Positions 22,453 through 33,199 of a stretch of DNA of 64,000 bases are shown here, in pieces. A program made the translations under genes and the position numbers. The notes beneath the pieces are model-generated. The model saw only the letters and a list, made by a program, of their open reading frames with translations, ran no database searches and had not been told where the DNA came from. Origin of the DNA: an uncultured Lactobacillus sp. (GTDB lineage: Bacteria > Bacillota > Bacilli > Lactobacillales > Lactobacillaceae). The stretch covers positions 1-64,000 of the forward strand of contig CAKNLX010000002.1 in assembly GCA_930989465.1 (NCBI GenBank). Reading direction: 5' to 3'. The stretch's first letter is position 1, and the number at the start of each line of letters is the position of its first letter.

Positions 22453-23169
22453 TTAATCTAATCTCATTAATTTGTCAACTTCGCGCTTTGACAATTCGCG
22501 ATATTGTCCAGAAGTAAGAGAATCTAAGGTTAAAAATGCATATTTTTCACGGGATAATTTTTCAACTAAATGTCCTACAGCCTTAAACATACGCTTAACT
22601 TGATGATAATGTCCCTCGTGGATAGTCAATTGGACAATTTGAGTATCTTTACGCTTATCTGTTTTAAGAATCTTTACCTTTGCTGGAGCAGCCTTAAAAC
22701 GATCCAATTTAACCCCTGTAGTTAATGTTTTAATCTCATCAGGAGTTAAAATCCCCTTGATTTTAGCAACATAAACTTTAGATACTTCATTTCTAGGGTG
22801 CATTAATAAATTAGCTAACTTACCATCGTTAGTCATTAAAAGCAAACCTGAAGTATCATAATCAAGACGGCCAACTGGATATAAACGATATGGCACATCT
22901 TCAAAATAATCAACAACCGTTTTTCTACCCTTATCATCATCTGCAGTAGAAACAACACCACGTGGCTTATAGAAAAGATATGTATGCAAGCTTTCTCTTT
23001 CAATTGGTTCATCATCAACCGTAATATTACTGAAAGTTTCAACCTTGGTTCCTAGCTTAGTAACTACCTTACCATCCACTTTCACGCGGCCAGCTACAAT
23101 CATTTTTTCTGCTTTTCTTCTGGAAGCAATTCCTGCTTCTGCTATTACTTTTTGCAGTCTCTCTACCAT
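22453..23169 (-). CDS. rluB: rRNA pseudouridine synthase RluB family
   Basis: S4 domain, PVGRLDYDTSGLLLMTNDG catalytic motif; next to scpB. Confidence 0.93.
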   Translation of the reverse strand: MVERLQKVIAEAGIASRRKAEKMIVAGRVKVDGKVVTKLGTKVETFSNITVDDEPIERESLHTYLFYKPRGVVSTADDDKGRKTVVDYFEDVPYRLYPVGRLDYDTSGLLLMTNDGKLANLLMHPRNEVSKVYVAKIKGILTPDEIKTLTTGVKLDRFKAAPAKVKILKTDKRKDTQIVQLTIHEGHYHQVKRMFKAVGHLVEKLSREKYAFLTLDSLTSGQYRELSKREVDKLMRLD

Positions 23170-23762
23170 TATCTTTCCTCTTTCTGCATTTGCTTATCTG
23201 CGGTTCCTTTTGCCTCAAACAAATCTATTTCACCATTACTATCATTATCCGCAAAATCTTCTATTAAAGGCAAATCTGCTAAACTATGATAATTAAAATA
23301 CTGTAAGAAATAATCCGTAGTTACATACAATTTAGGATGTCCAGGAGCATCTTTTTTGCCATCGGCTTTAATCAAACCGCGCCAAACTAATGTCTGCAAT
23401 GCTCCAGATGAATTAACCCCACGAATATCGTCAATTTCTACCCTAGTAATAGGCTGACGATATGCAACAATTGCCAAAATTTCTAGAGCTGATTGACTTA
23501 AGTTTTTTGTTAAATCTTTTTGAAAATATTTTTCAATAATCTTGGCTGTTTGCGGACTAGTAGTCAACTTGTATGTATGAGCAATATGAATTAATTGCAA
23601 GCCAGAATCTGAATTCTTCGTTAGCTTTCGTTGCAAATTCTCGGCAACCTTATCTAAAGTTTCACCATCAATCTCTAGCATTTCAATTAAATTTTGCTCT
23701 TCTAATCCATTATCACCAGCCGCATATAAAAGTGCTTCTAAATTTGCCTCTTTACTTGCCAT
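23169..23762 (-). CDS. scpB: segregation and condensation protein B
   Basis: [34 protein letters not shown]. Confidence 0.97.
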   Translation of the reverse strand: MASKEANLEALLYAAGDNGLEEQNLIEMLEIDGETLDKVAENLQRKLTKNSDSGLQLIHIAHTYKLTTSPQTAKIIEKYFQKDLTKNLSQSALEILAIVAYRQPITRVEIDDIRGVNSSGALQTLVWRGLIKADGKKDAPGHPKLYVTTDYFLQYFNYHSLADLPLIEDFADNDSNGEIDLFEAKGTADKQMQKEER

Positions 23763-24492
23763 TTACATCAATTCTTTCTAAATTTAAATCACCAAATTCT
23801 CTTGCTTGTAAAATTCGAATTTCGTGTTTTTTGCTCAATTCAAGCATTGCTAAAAACAAACCAATCACATCAGAAATACTATGCATTTGATCAGTACAAC
23901 TAAAAAAGCTGACTTGTCGTTTTTTTGCAAAACGCTGATGCAAATAATCAATCATTTCGTTAATTGGAGTCTCAGCCACTTTAATTGAAGCAGTATCCGG
24001 TTGACGCATCTTTAATCTGCGGAGAACCATGGAAAAAGTTGTTGCCAGTTCATTTGAAGTAATTTGTCCTTTAGGCAATGGTTGAACCTTAACAGAAGTT
24101 GAAACACTTGCTTCCTTTGACACAACAATTGGTACTTCTTCATTTCTTTCTTTAAAATATGCAGAAATCTTTTTAAAAATTGAATATTGTACTAATTGCT
24201 GTACTAATTCATCCCGAGGATCATCTTCAGCTTCCACTTCATCTACAAAATCATTTTGTGGCAATAAATATTGTGACTTTATTCTAAGCAAAGTTGAAGA
24301 CATCACAAAATATTCCCCAGCAATTTGTAAATTCAGACTTTGCATTTGCCTCAAGTACTCTAAATATTGACTAGTAATTTGAGCAATGGGAATATCATAA
24401 ATATCTATTTTTTGCGATTGAATTAAATGGAGCAATAAATCTAATGGCCCCTCAAAATTAGGTAACTCTAACGTTAAATTACTTTTATTCAT
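23752..24492 (-). CDS. scpA: segregation and condensation protein A
   Basis: [40 protein letters not shown]. Confidence 0.97.
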   Translation of the reverse strand: MNKSNLTLELPNFEGPLDLLLHLIQSQKIDIYDIPIAQITSQYLEYLRQMQSLNLQIAGEYFVMSSTLLRIKSQYLLPQNDFVDEVEAEDDPRDELVQQLVQYSIFKKISAYFKERNEEVPIVVSKEASVSTSVKVQPLPKGQITSNELATTFSMVLRRLKMRQPDTASIKVAETPINEMIDYLHQRFAKKRQVSFFSCTDQMHSISDVIGLFLAMLELSKKHEIRILQAREFGDLNLERIDVNGK

Positions 24493-24841
24493 TATCTTCT
24501 TCGACAGTTTTTAATAAATTGGTATATTCAGGTACAGCGGTAACTCTTTTATCAGGGTATTCATTTTTTAACTCACTGACAATTTCTTTTTCATAACTAA
24601 TTTCACGAAAACCGGGAGCTAAAGAAAGATATCTGATCACAACAAACTGCTTAGTTACTTGTGTACCCAACACTCCTACAATATTATTCTGTTTATTACG
24701 GTACAAATAAAGCAGAAAATCATTATCTTCTTGATTAAGTCCTACTTCTTCTTTTAGATTTTCAATATTTTTAAAATCAGGCAAATATGAGAGTAATCCC
24801 ATTGCCGTTTTTTCATAGTCTTTTTTATATTGTATTAGCAT
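24485..24841 (-). CDS. ribT: RibT-like GNAT-fold protein
   Basis: N-terminus MLIQYKKDYEKTAMGLLSYLPDFK resembles Bacillus RibT; 118 aa; between scpA and xerD. Confidence 0.8.
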   Translation of the reverse strand: MLIQYKKDYEKTAMGLLSYLPDFKNIENLKEEVGLNQEDNDFLLYLYRNKQNNIVGVLGTQVTKQFVVIRYLSLAPGFREISYEKEIVSELKNEYPDKRVTAVPEYTNLLKTVEEDNE

Positions 24842-24851
24842 TATTAATCAC

Positions 24852-25757
24852 CTAAAGACGAGGATGTGTCTTTTGATATACTTGTAAAATATGTTTTTGA
24901 GATAGATTAGTGTAAATTTGGGTAGTACTAATATCTGAGTGTCCCAAAATCTCTTGCACTACCCGTAAATCTGCCCCATTTTCAAGTAAGTGCGTTGCAA
25001 ACGTATGGCGCAATGTATGGGGAGTAACATCTTTAGTAATTCCAGCAGATTGACAATATTTTTTTATCATTTGCCAAATTGCCTGCCGTGTAAGTTGCTT
25101 GCCTCGACTATTCAAGAAAATATGCTCATCATTTTGACCAGCTTTTAAAATTAATGGATCTCGCACATCTTGTTGATATTGCTTTATCCAATGCAAAGCA
25201 ACTGAACTAATCGGTATCAAGCGCTCCTTAGAGCCTTTACCCAATACTCTAACTAAACCCAAATCTTCATGTAAGTCTTGTAATTCCAAATTAATCAATT
25301 CACTTACACGCATACCAGTCGCATATAAAGTTTCCAATATTGCTCGATCTCTTAAACCCAATTTTCGTTTAATATCAGGTTGTGCAAGCAAATCATTAAT
25401 TTCTTTCTGATTTAGAGCTACAGGAAGACGTCGCTCTTTTTTAGGTAAATCAATTTCAAGCATTGGATTTAACTTCTGAATGTTTTGACGCGCAAGCCAT
25501 TGATAAAATTTACGCATACTAGAAATGAGCCGACTAATTGAACTAGTAGCTTTATTTAAATCGTATTGTCTTGCTAAAAAGGCATCTACATCGCTAGCCT
25601 CTGTTGGCCAAGAATTCATACCCTCTTTTTTTACAAAAGCCAGGTACTCTTCCAAATCTTGACGGTAAGCAGTAATCGTATTATTGCTTAGGCCACGTTC
25701 AATTTGACTATAGCGTAAATAATCATCAATCTGGTCTTGTAGTTTATTCTTCTCCAT
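24852..25757 (-). CDS. xerD: tyrosine recombinase XerD
   Basis: TPHTLRHTFATHLLENGADLRVVQEILGHSDISTTQIYT. Confidence 0.95.
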   Translation of the reverse strand: MEKNKLQDQIDDYLRYSQIERGLSNNTITAYRQDLEEYLAFVKKEGMNSWPTEASDVDAFLARQYDLNKATSSISRLISSMRKFYQWLARQNIQKLNPMLEIDLPKKERRLPVALNQKEINDLLAQPDIKRKLGLRDRAILETLYATGMRVSELINLELQDLHEDLGLVRVLGKGSKERLIPISSVALHWIKQYQQDVRDPLILKAGQNDEHIFLNSRGKQLTRQAIWQMIKKYCQSAGITKDVTPHTLRHTFATHLLENGADLRVVQEILGHSDISTTQIYTNLSQKHILQVYQKTHPRL

Positions 25758-26637
25758 CAGTATTCTCTTCTGGATCTTTAATTAAAGTGATAGTACCGGC
25801 AGTTTTATCTTCTTCGATTAAGCCTGCTTTGAGCAAATGACCTAATGCGCGCTTAAATGCGGATTTAGAAATACCGAAGTAACGCTTTATATCTTGCGCA
25901 TCAGATTTATCGTAAAATGGTAAAGTTTTAGTCTCTCTTCGGCGCAAACTCATCAAAATCATCTGAGCATCATCGTCAATTTCTTCAAAAGCACGTGGCA
26001 AAGTACTTAAATTTAATCGACCATATTGACTGATACCAATAACTCTGCCCTTAAACTGTTCACCTAAGCGCATTGGACGAGGCATTTGTGATTCGTGTAC
26101 AAAACCTAAATAATAATCATTAGTTAAAACAAAGGCACCAATTTCACGACTAGCATAAACAGTTCCGAAAACATTTTCATTATTCATTCCATTCGGAAAG
26201 TTTGCTGCTAACTGATCAAAAATATTTTCATCTGCTAACTTAGCCCAAATTCGATCCTTATAGTCGGTTTCTAATCGCACCAAAAGACGATCATCACGAC
26301 GAGGCCATCTTTCCTTTTCTCGTGGCAAGTCATCCATAGATACTACCACATCTTTATCGGGTAATCCGACATCAACAAATACACCTAAACCCGGTCGAAC
26401 TTCTGTTACCTTGCCCCAGCCATATTGATCAGGCTGAGCAAAAGGTAAAAACTGGGTCATTTCTCGATCATGAGACTTGTTATCATAAATAAAGCCTTCT
26501 ATTTCATCACCGATCTTAGGAATTTCGTCTTGGGTAAGCTCTTGCTTTTTTAGTTCATAAGTAGTGCCATCAATTTGTACATAATAGGCATTATCATTTT
26601 CATCAATTATTTTTCCTTTTGCAACAGTTCCAAGCAT
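25744..26637 (-). CDS. cvfB: S1-like RNA-binding protein, CvfB family
   Basis: GLGVFVDVGLPDKDVVVSMDDLP, GRLNLSTLPRAFE. Confidence 0.88.
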   Translation of the reverse strand: MLGTVAKGKIIDENDNAYYVQIDGTTYELKKQELTQDEIPKIGDEIEGFIYDNKSHDREMTQFLPFAQPDQYGWGKVTEVRPGLGVFVDVGLPDKDVVVSMDDLPREKERWPRRDDRLLVRLETDYKDRIWAKLADENIFDQLAANFPNGMNNENVFGTVYASREIGAFVLTNDYYLGFVHESQMPRPMRLGEQFKGRVIGISQYGRLNLSTLPRAFEEIDDDAQMILMSLRRRETKTLPFYDKSDAQDIKRYFGISKSAFKRALGHLLKAGLIEEDKTAGTITLIKDPEENTDGEE

Positions 26638-26700
26638 GTTTATAATCTCCTACTTTACATATTCTTTCATATACAAGTATAAAAGATATTTGCGCAAAAT

Positions 26701-26734
26701 AAAATAGCCAGCTCGAAAGCTGACTATTTTTTTG
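26701..26734 (-). terminator. terminator downstream of pyk
   Basis: AATAGTCAGCTTTCGAGCTGGCTATTTTATTTT on the minus strand. Confidence 0.75.
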
Positions 26735-26766
26735 ATTAGCTAATCTATTTTTATTTTATCTTTTAA

Positions 26767-28536
26767 TTAAAGGTTTGAGATTTCGCCTTGGTAGATAGCA
26801 CCACGACGAGCATCAACAGTAATAGTTGAACCATCAGAAATCTTTTCAGTAGCGTTAGTTGCACCAACAACAACTGGGATACCTAATGATAAACCGATAA
26901 CTGCTGCGTGTGAAGTCAAACCTGAAGCTTCAACAACTAAACCTGAAGCCTTCTTGATAGCTGGGTTGTAGTCTGGGTTAGTAGTCTTAGCAACTAAGAT
27001 GTCGCCTTCCTTAACCTTGCTGTTAGCTTCTTCAGCTGAGTTTGCTACAACAGTCTTGCCGATAACTGAACCGTTACCAACACCTAAACCTTTAACAAGC
27101 TTGTTACCGATGATTTGTAACTTCATCAAGTTAGTTGTACCTGAGTCACCAACTGGAACACCAGCAACGATGATTACAAGGTCGCCATCCTTAACAAAGC
27201 CCTTTTCCTTAGCTACCTTAGCAGCTACTTCAAACATATCATCAGTTGACTTAGGCTTTTCAGTCAATAATGGTTGTACACCCCAAACGATACCCAATGA
27301 GTGTTGGATCTTTTCATCGAAAGTCAAAGCAATGATGTCTGCGTTTGGACGGTACTTAGAAATCATACGTGCAGTGTAACCTGAGTTAGTTGCAGTAATG
27401 ATAGTCTTAACACCTAATTCTTGAGCAGTACGTACAACTGATTCACCGATAGCTTCAGTTACGTTTGAACCCTTGTAGGCTTCGAATCTTTGAAGAGCTA
27501 AAGTATTACGCTTAAGCATTTGCTTTTCAGTACGTTCGTCAATTTCAGCCATAGCCTTAACAGCCTTAACTGGGTAAAGACCATTTGCTGATTCACCTGA
27601 AAGCATAGTTGCGTCAGTACCATCAAGAACAGCGTTAGCAACGTCAGAAACTTCGGCACGAGTTGGACGTGGGTTTTCTTGCATTGAGTCAAGCATTTGA
27701 GTAGCAGTAATAACTGGCTTACCAAGTGCGTTAGCCTTGCGGATTAAGCTCTTTTGTACAAATGGAACTTCCATGAATGGAATTTCAACACCCATGTCAC
27801 CACGAGCAACCATCAAACCATCTGAAACTTGTAAGATTTCGTCAGCGTTGTCAATACCTTCTTGTGATTCAATCTTAGGGAAGATCTTAACGTAATCTGC
27901 ACCAGCTTCTTCACAAAGCTTACGGATGTCTAAGATGTCTTGAGCCTTACGTGCAAATGAAGCAGTAATGAAGTTAATACCGTATTGTAAACCGAACTTA
28001 ATGTCGTCAGTATCCTTTTCAGTGATACCTGGAAGGCGAATTTCAACACCAGGAGCGTTAACACCCTTCTTTGAGCCGATAACACCAGTGTTTTGAGCTT
28101 CACAGACTAATTCTCTCTTTGAGTCGTCCTTTTCCTTGATCAAAAGGTCAACCAAACCATCATCGATTAATACGTGACCACCAACGTGAGTATCATCGTA
28201 TAAACCGTCGTAGGTAACGTGGATCATGTCCTTGTTACCCTTCTTAGTGGCATCCATTGATACACGGATCATGTCACCAGTATTAATAGTGAACTTACCA
28301 CCTTCTTGTTCAGTGGTTCTGATTTCAGCACCCTTAGTGTCAAGGTCGATACCAAGAAGTAAACCAGTATCCTTTTCCACTTGACGAACCATCTTCATAC
28401 GAGCAAGGTGTTCTGGGTGGTCACCGTGTGAGAAGTTGAAACGGAATACGTTTGCACCAGCTTTAGCTAAAGCAGTAATAGTTTCAATATCGTTTGAAGC
28501 TGGTCCTAAAGTACTAACAATCTTAGTTTTCTTCAT
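26767..28536 (-). CDS. pyk: pyruvate kinase with C-terminal PEP-utilizing domain
   Basis: MKKTKIVSTLGPASND start (28536), C-terminal SGLTSHAAVIGLSLGIPVVVG. Confidence 0.98.
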   Translation of the reverse strand: MKKTKIVSTLGPASNDIETITALAKAGANVFRFNFSHGDHPEHLARMKMVRQVEKDTGLLLGIDLDTKGAEIRTTEQEGGKFTINTGDMIRVSMDATKKGNKDMIHVTYDGLYDDTHVGGHVLIDDGLVDLLIKEKDDSKRELVCEAQNTGVIGSKKGVNAPGVEIRLPGITEKDTDDIKFGLQYGINFITASFARKAQDILDIRKLCEEAGADYVKIFPKIESQEGIDNADEILQVSDGLMVARGDMGVEIPFMEVPFVQKSLIRKANALGKPVITATQMLDSMQENPRPTRAEVSDVANAVLDGTDATMLSGESANGLYPVKAVKAMAEIDERTEKQMLKRNTLALQRFEAYKGSNVTEAIGESVVRTAQELGVKTIITATNSGYTARMISKYRPNADIIALTFDEKIQHSLGIVWGVQPLLTEKPKSTDDMFEVAAKVAKEKGFVKDGDLVIIVAGVPVGDSGTTNLMKLQIIGNKLVKGLGVGNGSVIGKTVVANSAEEANSKVKEGDILVAKTTNPDYNPAIKKASGLVVEASGLTSHAAVIGLSLGIPVVVGATNATEKISDGSTITVDARRGAIYQGEISNL

Positions 28537-28569
28537 TATTAAAAAAATCCTCTCCAAAAATCAACTAAA

Positions 28570-29532
28570 TTAATATTTAGTCATTTCTTCATTTACATCC
28601 AACAACGCATAATCGCCATGGTGCTTTCCGTCAAACAGATCAAGAATGTCGTGGGTACCAAGTTGACCATTCTCCATGCCGACAGCTAAACCGCCCTTCC
28701 CATCGAGAAGCAACTTAACAGCATAGTTACCCATCTTAGTAGCATTTACTCTATCTGTGACAGTTGGTGAGCCACCACGTTGCATATGCGCAAGGACATT
28801 AGCACGAGCATCAAAATCGCCGTATTTAAGTAATTCATCCTTAAACTTATCAGCGGTCATGACACCTTCTGCTAAAACAATGATACCATGATCTTTGCCA
28901 TCTGCAAAACCACGAGTGATAGTTTCTGCAATTTCTTTTACGTCGTATGGACGTTCAGGAATAACAATTGCATCTGCACCACTAGCTACACCAACACGCA
29001 TAGCGATGTCACCACATTCACGTCCCATTACGTTAACAACGAAGACGCGGTGGTGACTACTTGCTGTGTCGCGAATCTTATCGATTGCGTCCATAGCAGT
29101 ACGACAAGCAGAATCAAAGCCAATCGTGTAGTCAGTATAAGGAATATCATTATCGATAGTTCCTGGTAAACCAACTGAGTTTACGCCGTGGCGAGTCAAG
29201 GCTAAAGCACCATGGTATGATCCATCACCGCCAATAACGATAACAGCATCAATACCATGCTTCTTTAATTGCTCAACACCCTTTTGTTGCACTTCTTCTT
29301 GTGCAAATTCAGGGAAGCGGGCACTGTACAAGAATGTACCGCCTTCACTTATCTTGTGGTCAACATTTTCCGTAGTAAGCGGAACAAAGTCACCTGCAAC
29401 CAAACCAGCGAAACCATAACGAATTCCAAAGACTTCAAGTCCATGATGGATAGCAGTCTTGGTGACAGCTCTAATTGCTGCATTCATACCAGGGGCGTCT
29501 CCACCACTAGTTAAAATACCAATCCGTTTCAT
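28570..29532 (-). CDS. pfkA: ATP-dependent 6-phosphofructokinase
   Basis: [42 protein letters not shown]. Confidence 0.99.
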   Translation of the reverse strand: MKRIGILTSGGDAPGMNAAIRAVTKTAIHHGLEVFGIRYGFAGLVAGDFVPLTTENVDHKISEGGTFLYSARFPEFAQEEVQQKGVEQLKKHGIDAVIVIGGDGSYHGALALTRHGVNSVGLPGTIDNDIPYTDYTIGFDSACRTAMDAIDKIRDTASSHHRVFVVNVMGRECGDIAMRVGVASGADAIVIPERPYDVKEIAETITRGFADGKDHGIIVLAEGVMTADKFKDELLKYGDFDARANVLAHMQRGGSPTVTDRVNATKMGNYAVKLLLDGKGGLAVGMENGQLGTHDILDLFDGKHHGDYALLDVNEEMTKY

Positions 29533-29651
29533 GAATTCACCTCATCATGATTATTTTGTGTAATTTCTCACATCAAATAAATATTAACATTTTTTCACCC
29601 AAAAATCTCACAAAAATTGGGCTAAATTACGGTTTATTTTTATTTAAAAAA

Positions 29652-29665
29652 TGTTAGCACTTACA
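29652..29665. promoter_or_regulatory. putative CcpA cre site upstream of pfkA-pyk
   Basis: TGTAAGTGCTAACA (minus strand), 13/14 to TGWAANCGNTNWCA; about 120 nt upstream of pfkA. Confidence 0.55.
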
Positions 29666-29699
29666 TGTATGGCAAGAAATAAATTCCTCTTGTCTAAAA

Positions 29700-32600
29700 T
29701 TATTCTTTAAAATTTACTTTTCGCAAATTGGTAAGTAAATATTGCTTTTTATTTTGATCAAAACGGTCTCCTTGTACACGTAATCCCAATAAATAAATAT
29801 CTCCTACCTTTAACTCTGTGCCAAATTTTTCATAAATGCGGGGAAAAATCACAACCTCTTGCTCTCCAGAAGTATCAGCAAAGCTAGCAAAAGCCATATT
29901 CTTACCGTTTTTAGTTCTAATTTGTTTAAATCGGATCAATTTACCAACTCCAACTCCCGATTCATTTAATTGGAATTGATTGAGCGGCATACTATTGAAT
30001 TTTTGAGCAAATTTTTGAACAGCAATTAATGGTGACGTAGTTGTGGCAAAACCTAAAACTTTTTCTTCCATTTCAACTTTTTCTGCACTCGTTGGCTCTT
30101 CTGCTGGCTTAAGCGGAGCATCCCCCAATATCTCAGATAAAGAAATATTTTGGCCTGTCAATTGCACATTAGCAATTATTTCATCGCAATTAATCAGCAA
30201 TTCGTTACGATTCTTTTCAAGCTGATCAAAGGCTCCGGCCATGATCAAAGCTTTAATAGCATCAACCTGCAAAAACTTAGGATCTATTCGGCGAAGAAAA
30301 TCATTTAATGATTTATACGGCGTGGTGTTATCGGCAATCTCTTTAGCAAAATCAACCCGCAAGCCTTTAATAGCCTTTAACCCTACTAAAATCTTTTTGT
30401 CTTTCAAGGTATATTCAAGGCTGCTGTAATTAATGTCAGGGGGCAGAATTTTAATATTAGCTTCCTGTGCATGCATAATATAATCCTGAGCTTTAGCTCC
30501 AGCTGCTGAATTTAGCATTGCCGTATAAAACGCAGCAGGATAATGGACTTTTAAGTAAGCTAGCCAGTAAGCAATCTTAGTATAAGCAACAGCATGTGAA
30601 CGATTAAAACCATAATTGGCAAATTGCTCTATATATTGATATACCCGTTCAGCTACGGCCTTGGTATGACCTTGTTTAATTGTTCCAGCAATAAACTTAC
30701 CTTTTTCCTGTTCAATTACATCTTGCTTTTTCTTAGACATGGCCCGCCGCAAAATATCAGCCTCGCCTAAAGAAAAGCCAGCTAAAATTTGCGCTGTTTG
30801 CATTACCTGTTCTTGATAAACCAAGATGCCATATGTTGGCTGCAATATTTTTTTTAAACTAGGATCAGGATATCTAACTGCTTCTTGCCCATTTTTTCTT
30901 CTGACAAAGGCATCAATATTTTGCATAGGACCCGGACGATATAAAGCATTCACCGCTACTAAGTCTTCAAAATTATCGGGATGCAATTTGCGCAAAACCT
31001 GGCGAATTCCTCCAGATTCAAATTGAAAGACTGCATCTGTTTTTCCTTGTTGAAATAGCTGCAAAGTTTGCGCATCATTTAAAGGAATTTGATTAGGATC
31101 GATCTTTATTCCTTGCTGGCGAATCAAATTCAAAATATTGCCTAGCACAGTTAGATTACGCAACCCTAAGAAATCGATCTTAAGGAGACCCAAAGATTCA
31201 ACGTATTTTTTAGTCTGTTGCGTAACCGGTATCCCTAACGGACCCGCTTGCAATCCTGAAATTCCTGCGATTGAATTATCGCTAATCACTAATCCTGCAG
31301 CATGAATAGAGTAATGGCGCGGCAATCCTTCTAGACCTAAAGCTGTTTTAAAGAGCAATTTGTTTTCGGGTGTAGCATCGACTAATAAACGCAACTCCCT
31401 TGACTGTTGATATGCATCTTTTAACGTAATCTTGCCCTTTGAATATGGAATCGCATCTGCCCATTTCTTAATTTCGACCATTGTTAAGCCAAATGCTCGG
31501 CCTACATCACGCAATGCTTGCTTTGCTGCTAGCGTACCAAATGTCAAAATCTGTGCCGCATGATCCATGCCATATTTTTGATACATATACTTAATTACAG
31601 TATCTCTTTGAACATCAGGAATATCCAAATCAATATCCGGCATTTCATGACGAGCTGGATTCAAAAAACGTTCAAACAGCAAGTTGTATTCAATTGGATC
31701 AACTTCGGTAATTCGTAATGAATAAGAAACTAACGAACCACATGCTGAACCCCGTCCTGGTCCAGTCGTAATTTGAACACGATGACAATAATTAATCACG
31801 TCCCATACAATCAAAAAGTAGTCATCAAACCCCATTTGATTAATGACGCGCAGTTCATAATTCAACCGTTTTTGATATTCTGCTGGAATTTTATTTTGAC
31901 CAAAGCGTTGCTGTAAGCCAGTTTGAGCCAAGTAATGCAAATATTCTTCTGAAGTTGCAAACCTTTTTTGGTGATATTTAGGTAAAACAGGCTTCTGAAA
32001 AACAACTTCTGCATTGCATTTTTCAGCAACTTGCCATGTATTATTCACTGCATCATCCAGATCAAATTCATGGTATCGCTGAAGCAATTGCTCTGCTTCA
32101 ACTAAGTAATGTGATCCTTCTTGCTTAGCTAAAGGCAGCACATCCTGAATTTTATTTCCTGTAGCAATAGCACGCAAAGTTTTTTGTAAAAATTGATCAT
32201 GTGGATTTAAGTATTCGCTATCTTCAGTTGCAAGTAAGGGTAAATCAAATTGCTTGCTTAAACTGCGCACATAATCAATATAATTCTGCATACTTTGATT
32301 AGCATACACGCCTAAATAAAGATCAGGCGTTAATTCTTTCAAATCTCGAATTAAATCACTACCTAATTGCTTATTTGTCTCAAATAAGTACAATAATTCG
32401 CTTTTAGTATTTGCAGGCACAACGAGCAATAAATCAGTCAAATACTTGCTTAAATCTCTTAGAGTTAAGACATTATTATTTTGTCCATTTTCAGTTAGTA
32501 GATTAATCGCACTCGATAAACGCAATAAGTTATGGTACCCCGCATTTGTTTTAGCAAACGCAAGCAAGTCATATTTCTGCGTACTATCAACTAAACCATT

Positions 32601-32807
32601 TAAACGCAGCTGCATCCCTAAAAGTGGCTTAATTCCCGCTTTTTTAGCCAATTCATAAAAATTAACCAAGCCATATGTTACGTTTACATCAGCTAATCCT
32701 ACTGCCTGATAGCCTCGTTTCTTGGCCGTTTCGATTAAATCTGGAACTTTTGTAGGACTATCTAGTAAAGTAAACGAACTTAGGTTTTGAAGTGTTGCTA
32801 CTTGCAT
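29700..32807 (-). CDS. dnaE: DNA polymerase III subunit alpha (DnaE)
   Basis: PHP domain, GPGRGSACGSLVSYSL, PDIDLDIPD, YQEQVMQTAQ; start refined to 32807. Confidence 0.97.
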   Translation of the reverse strand: MQVATLQNLSSFTLLDSPTKVPDLIETAKKRGYQAVGLADVNVTYGLVNFYELAKKAGIKPLLGMQLRLNGLVDSTQKYDLLAFAKTNAGYHNLLRLSSAINLLTENGQNNNVLTLRDLSKYLTDLLLVVPANTKSELLYLFETNKQLGSDLIRDLKELTPDLYLGVYANQSMQNYIDYVRSLSKQFDLPLLATEDSEYLNPHDQFLQKTLRAIATGNKIQDVLPLAKQEGSHYLVEAEQLLQRYHEFDLDDAVNNTWQVAEKCNAEVVFQKPVLPKYHQKRFATSEEYLHYLAQTGLQQRFGQNKIPAEYQKRLNYELRVINQMGFDDYFLIVWDVINYCHRVQITTGPGRGSACGSLVSYSLRITEVDPIEYNLLFERFLNPARHEMPDIDLDIPDVQRDTVIKYMYQKYGMDHAAQILTFGTLAAKQALRDVGRAFGLTMVEIKKWADAIPYSKGKITLKDAYQQSRELRLLVDATPENKLLFKTALGLEGLPRHYSIHAAGLVISDNSIAGISGLQAGPLGIPVTQQTKKYVESLGLLKIDFLGLRNLTVLGNILNLIRQQGIKIDPNQIPLNDAQTLQLFQQGKTDAVFQFESGGIRQVLRKLHPDNFEDLVAVNALYRPGPMQNIDAFVRRKNGQEAVRYPDPSLKKILQPTYGILVYQEQVMQTAQILAGFSLGEADILRRAMSKKKQDVIEQEKGKFIAGTIKQGHTKAVAERVYQYIEQFANYGFNRSHAVAYTKIAYWLAYLKVHYPAAFYTAMLNSAAGAKAQDYIMHAQEANIKILPPDINYSSLEYTLKDKKILVGLKAIKGLRVDFAKEIADNTTPYKSLNDFLRRIDPKFLQVDAIKALIMAGAFDQLEKNRNELLINCDEIIANVQLTGQNISLSEILGDAPLKPAEEPTSAEKVEMEEKVLGFATTTSPLIAVQKFAQKFNSMPLNQFQLNESGVGVGKLIRFKQIRTKNGKNMAFASFADTSGEQEVVIFPRIYEKFGTELKVGDIYLLGLRVQGDRFDQNKKQYLLTNLRKVNFKE

Positions 32808-32923
32808 AAAATAACCACCTTTCACTGCAGAAATTTATCAAATTAAGTATAACAAATTGCATTAATCTCGTTTGAAATTGCGCCTTATTTTTGATAAAAT
32901 TCTATCCGAAAGAAGGAATCAAT

Positions 32924-33142
32924 ATGGGTCGATATCTAGTCACAATTGTATGGAGCATAATCTACATGTTTGTTGTAGGCTTTATTGCTGGTCCTTTAAC
33001 TCAAAGTGCCTCATTCAACACTAACGATGTCAAAACTTGCTTGGTCGTTGGCCTTATCTTCGGCATTCTTTTCTCAGCAATTATTGCAACTATTACTGCT
33101 CATTCACACAAAGACAACAGTAAATACAGTAAGTTAAAATAA
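32924..33142 (+). CDS. small membrane protein, YjzD (DUF2929)-like
   Basis: MGRYLVTIVWSIIYMFVVGFI two-TM protein; start refined to the internal ATG at 32924. Confidence 0.75.
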   Translation: MGRYLVTIVWSIIYMFVVGFIAGPLTQSASFNTNDVKTCLVVGLIFGILFSAIIATITAHSHKDNSKYSKLK

Positions 33143-33159
33143 TTATTTTAAAATTAAAA

Positions 33160-33193
33160 CACGTGAGAATTTCAAAGTTCTCACGTGTTTTTT
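33160..33193. terminator. bidirectional terminator
   Basis: AACACGTGAGAATTTCAAAGTTCTCACGTGTTTTTT. Confidence 0.85.
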
Positions 33194-33199
33194 GTCTTC

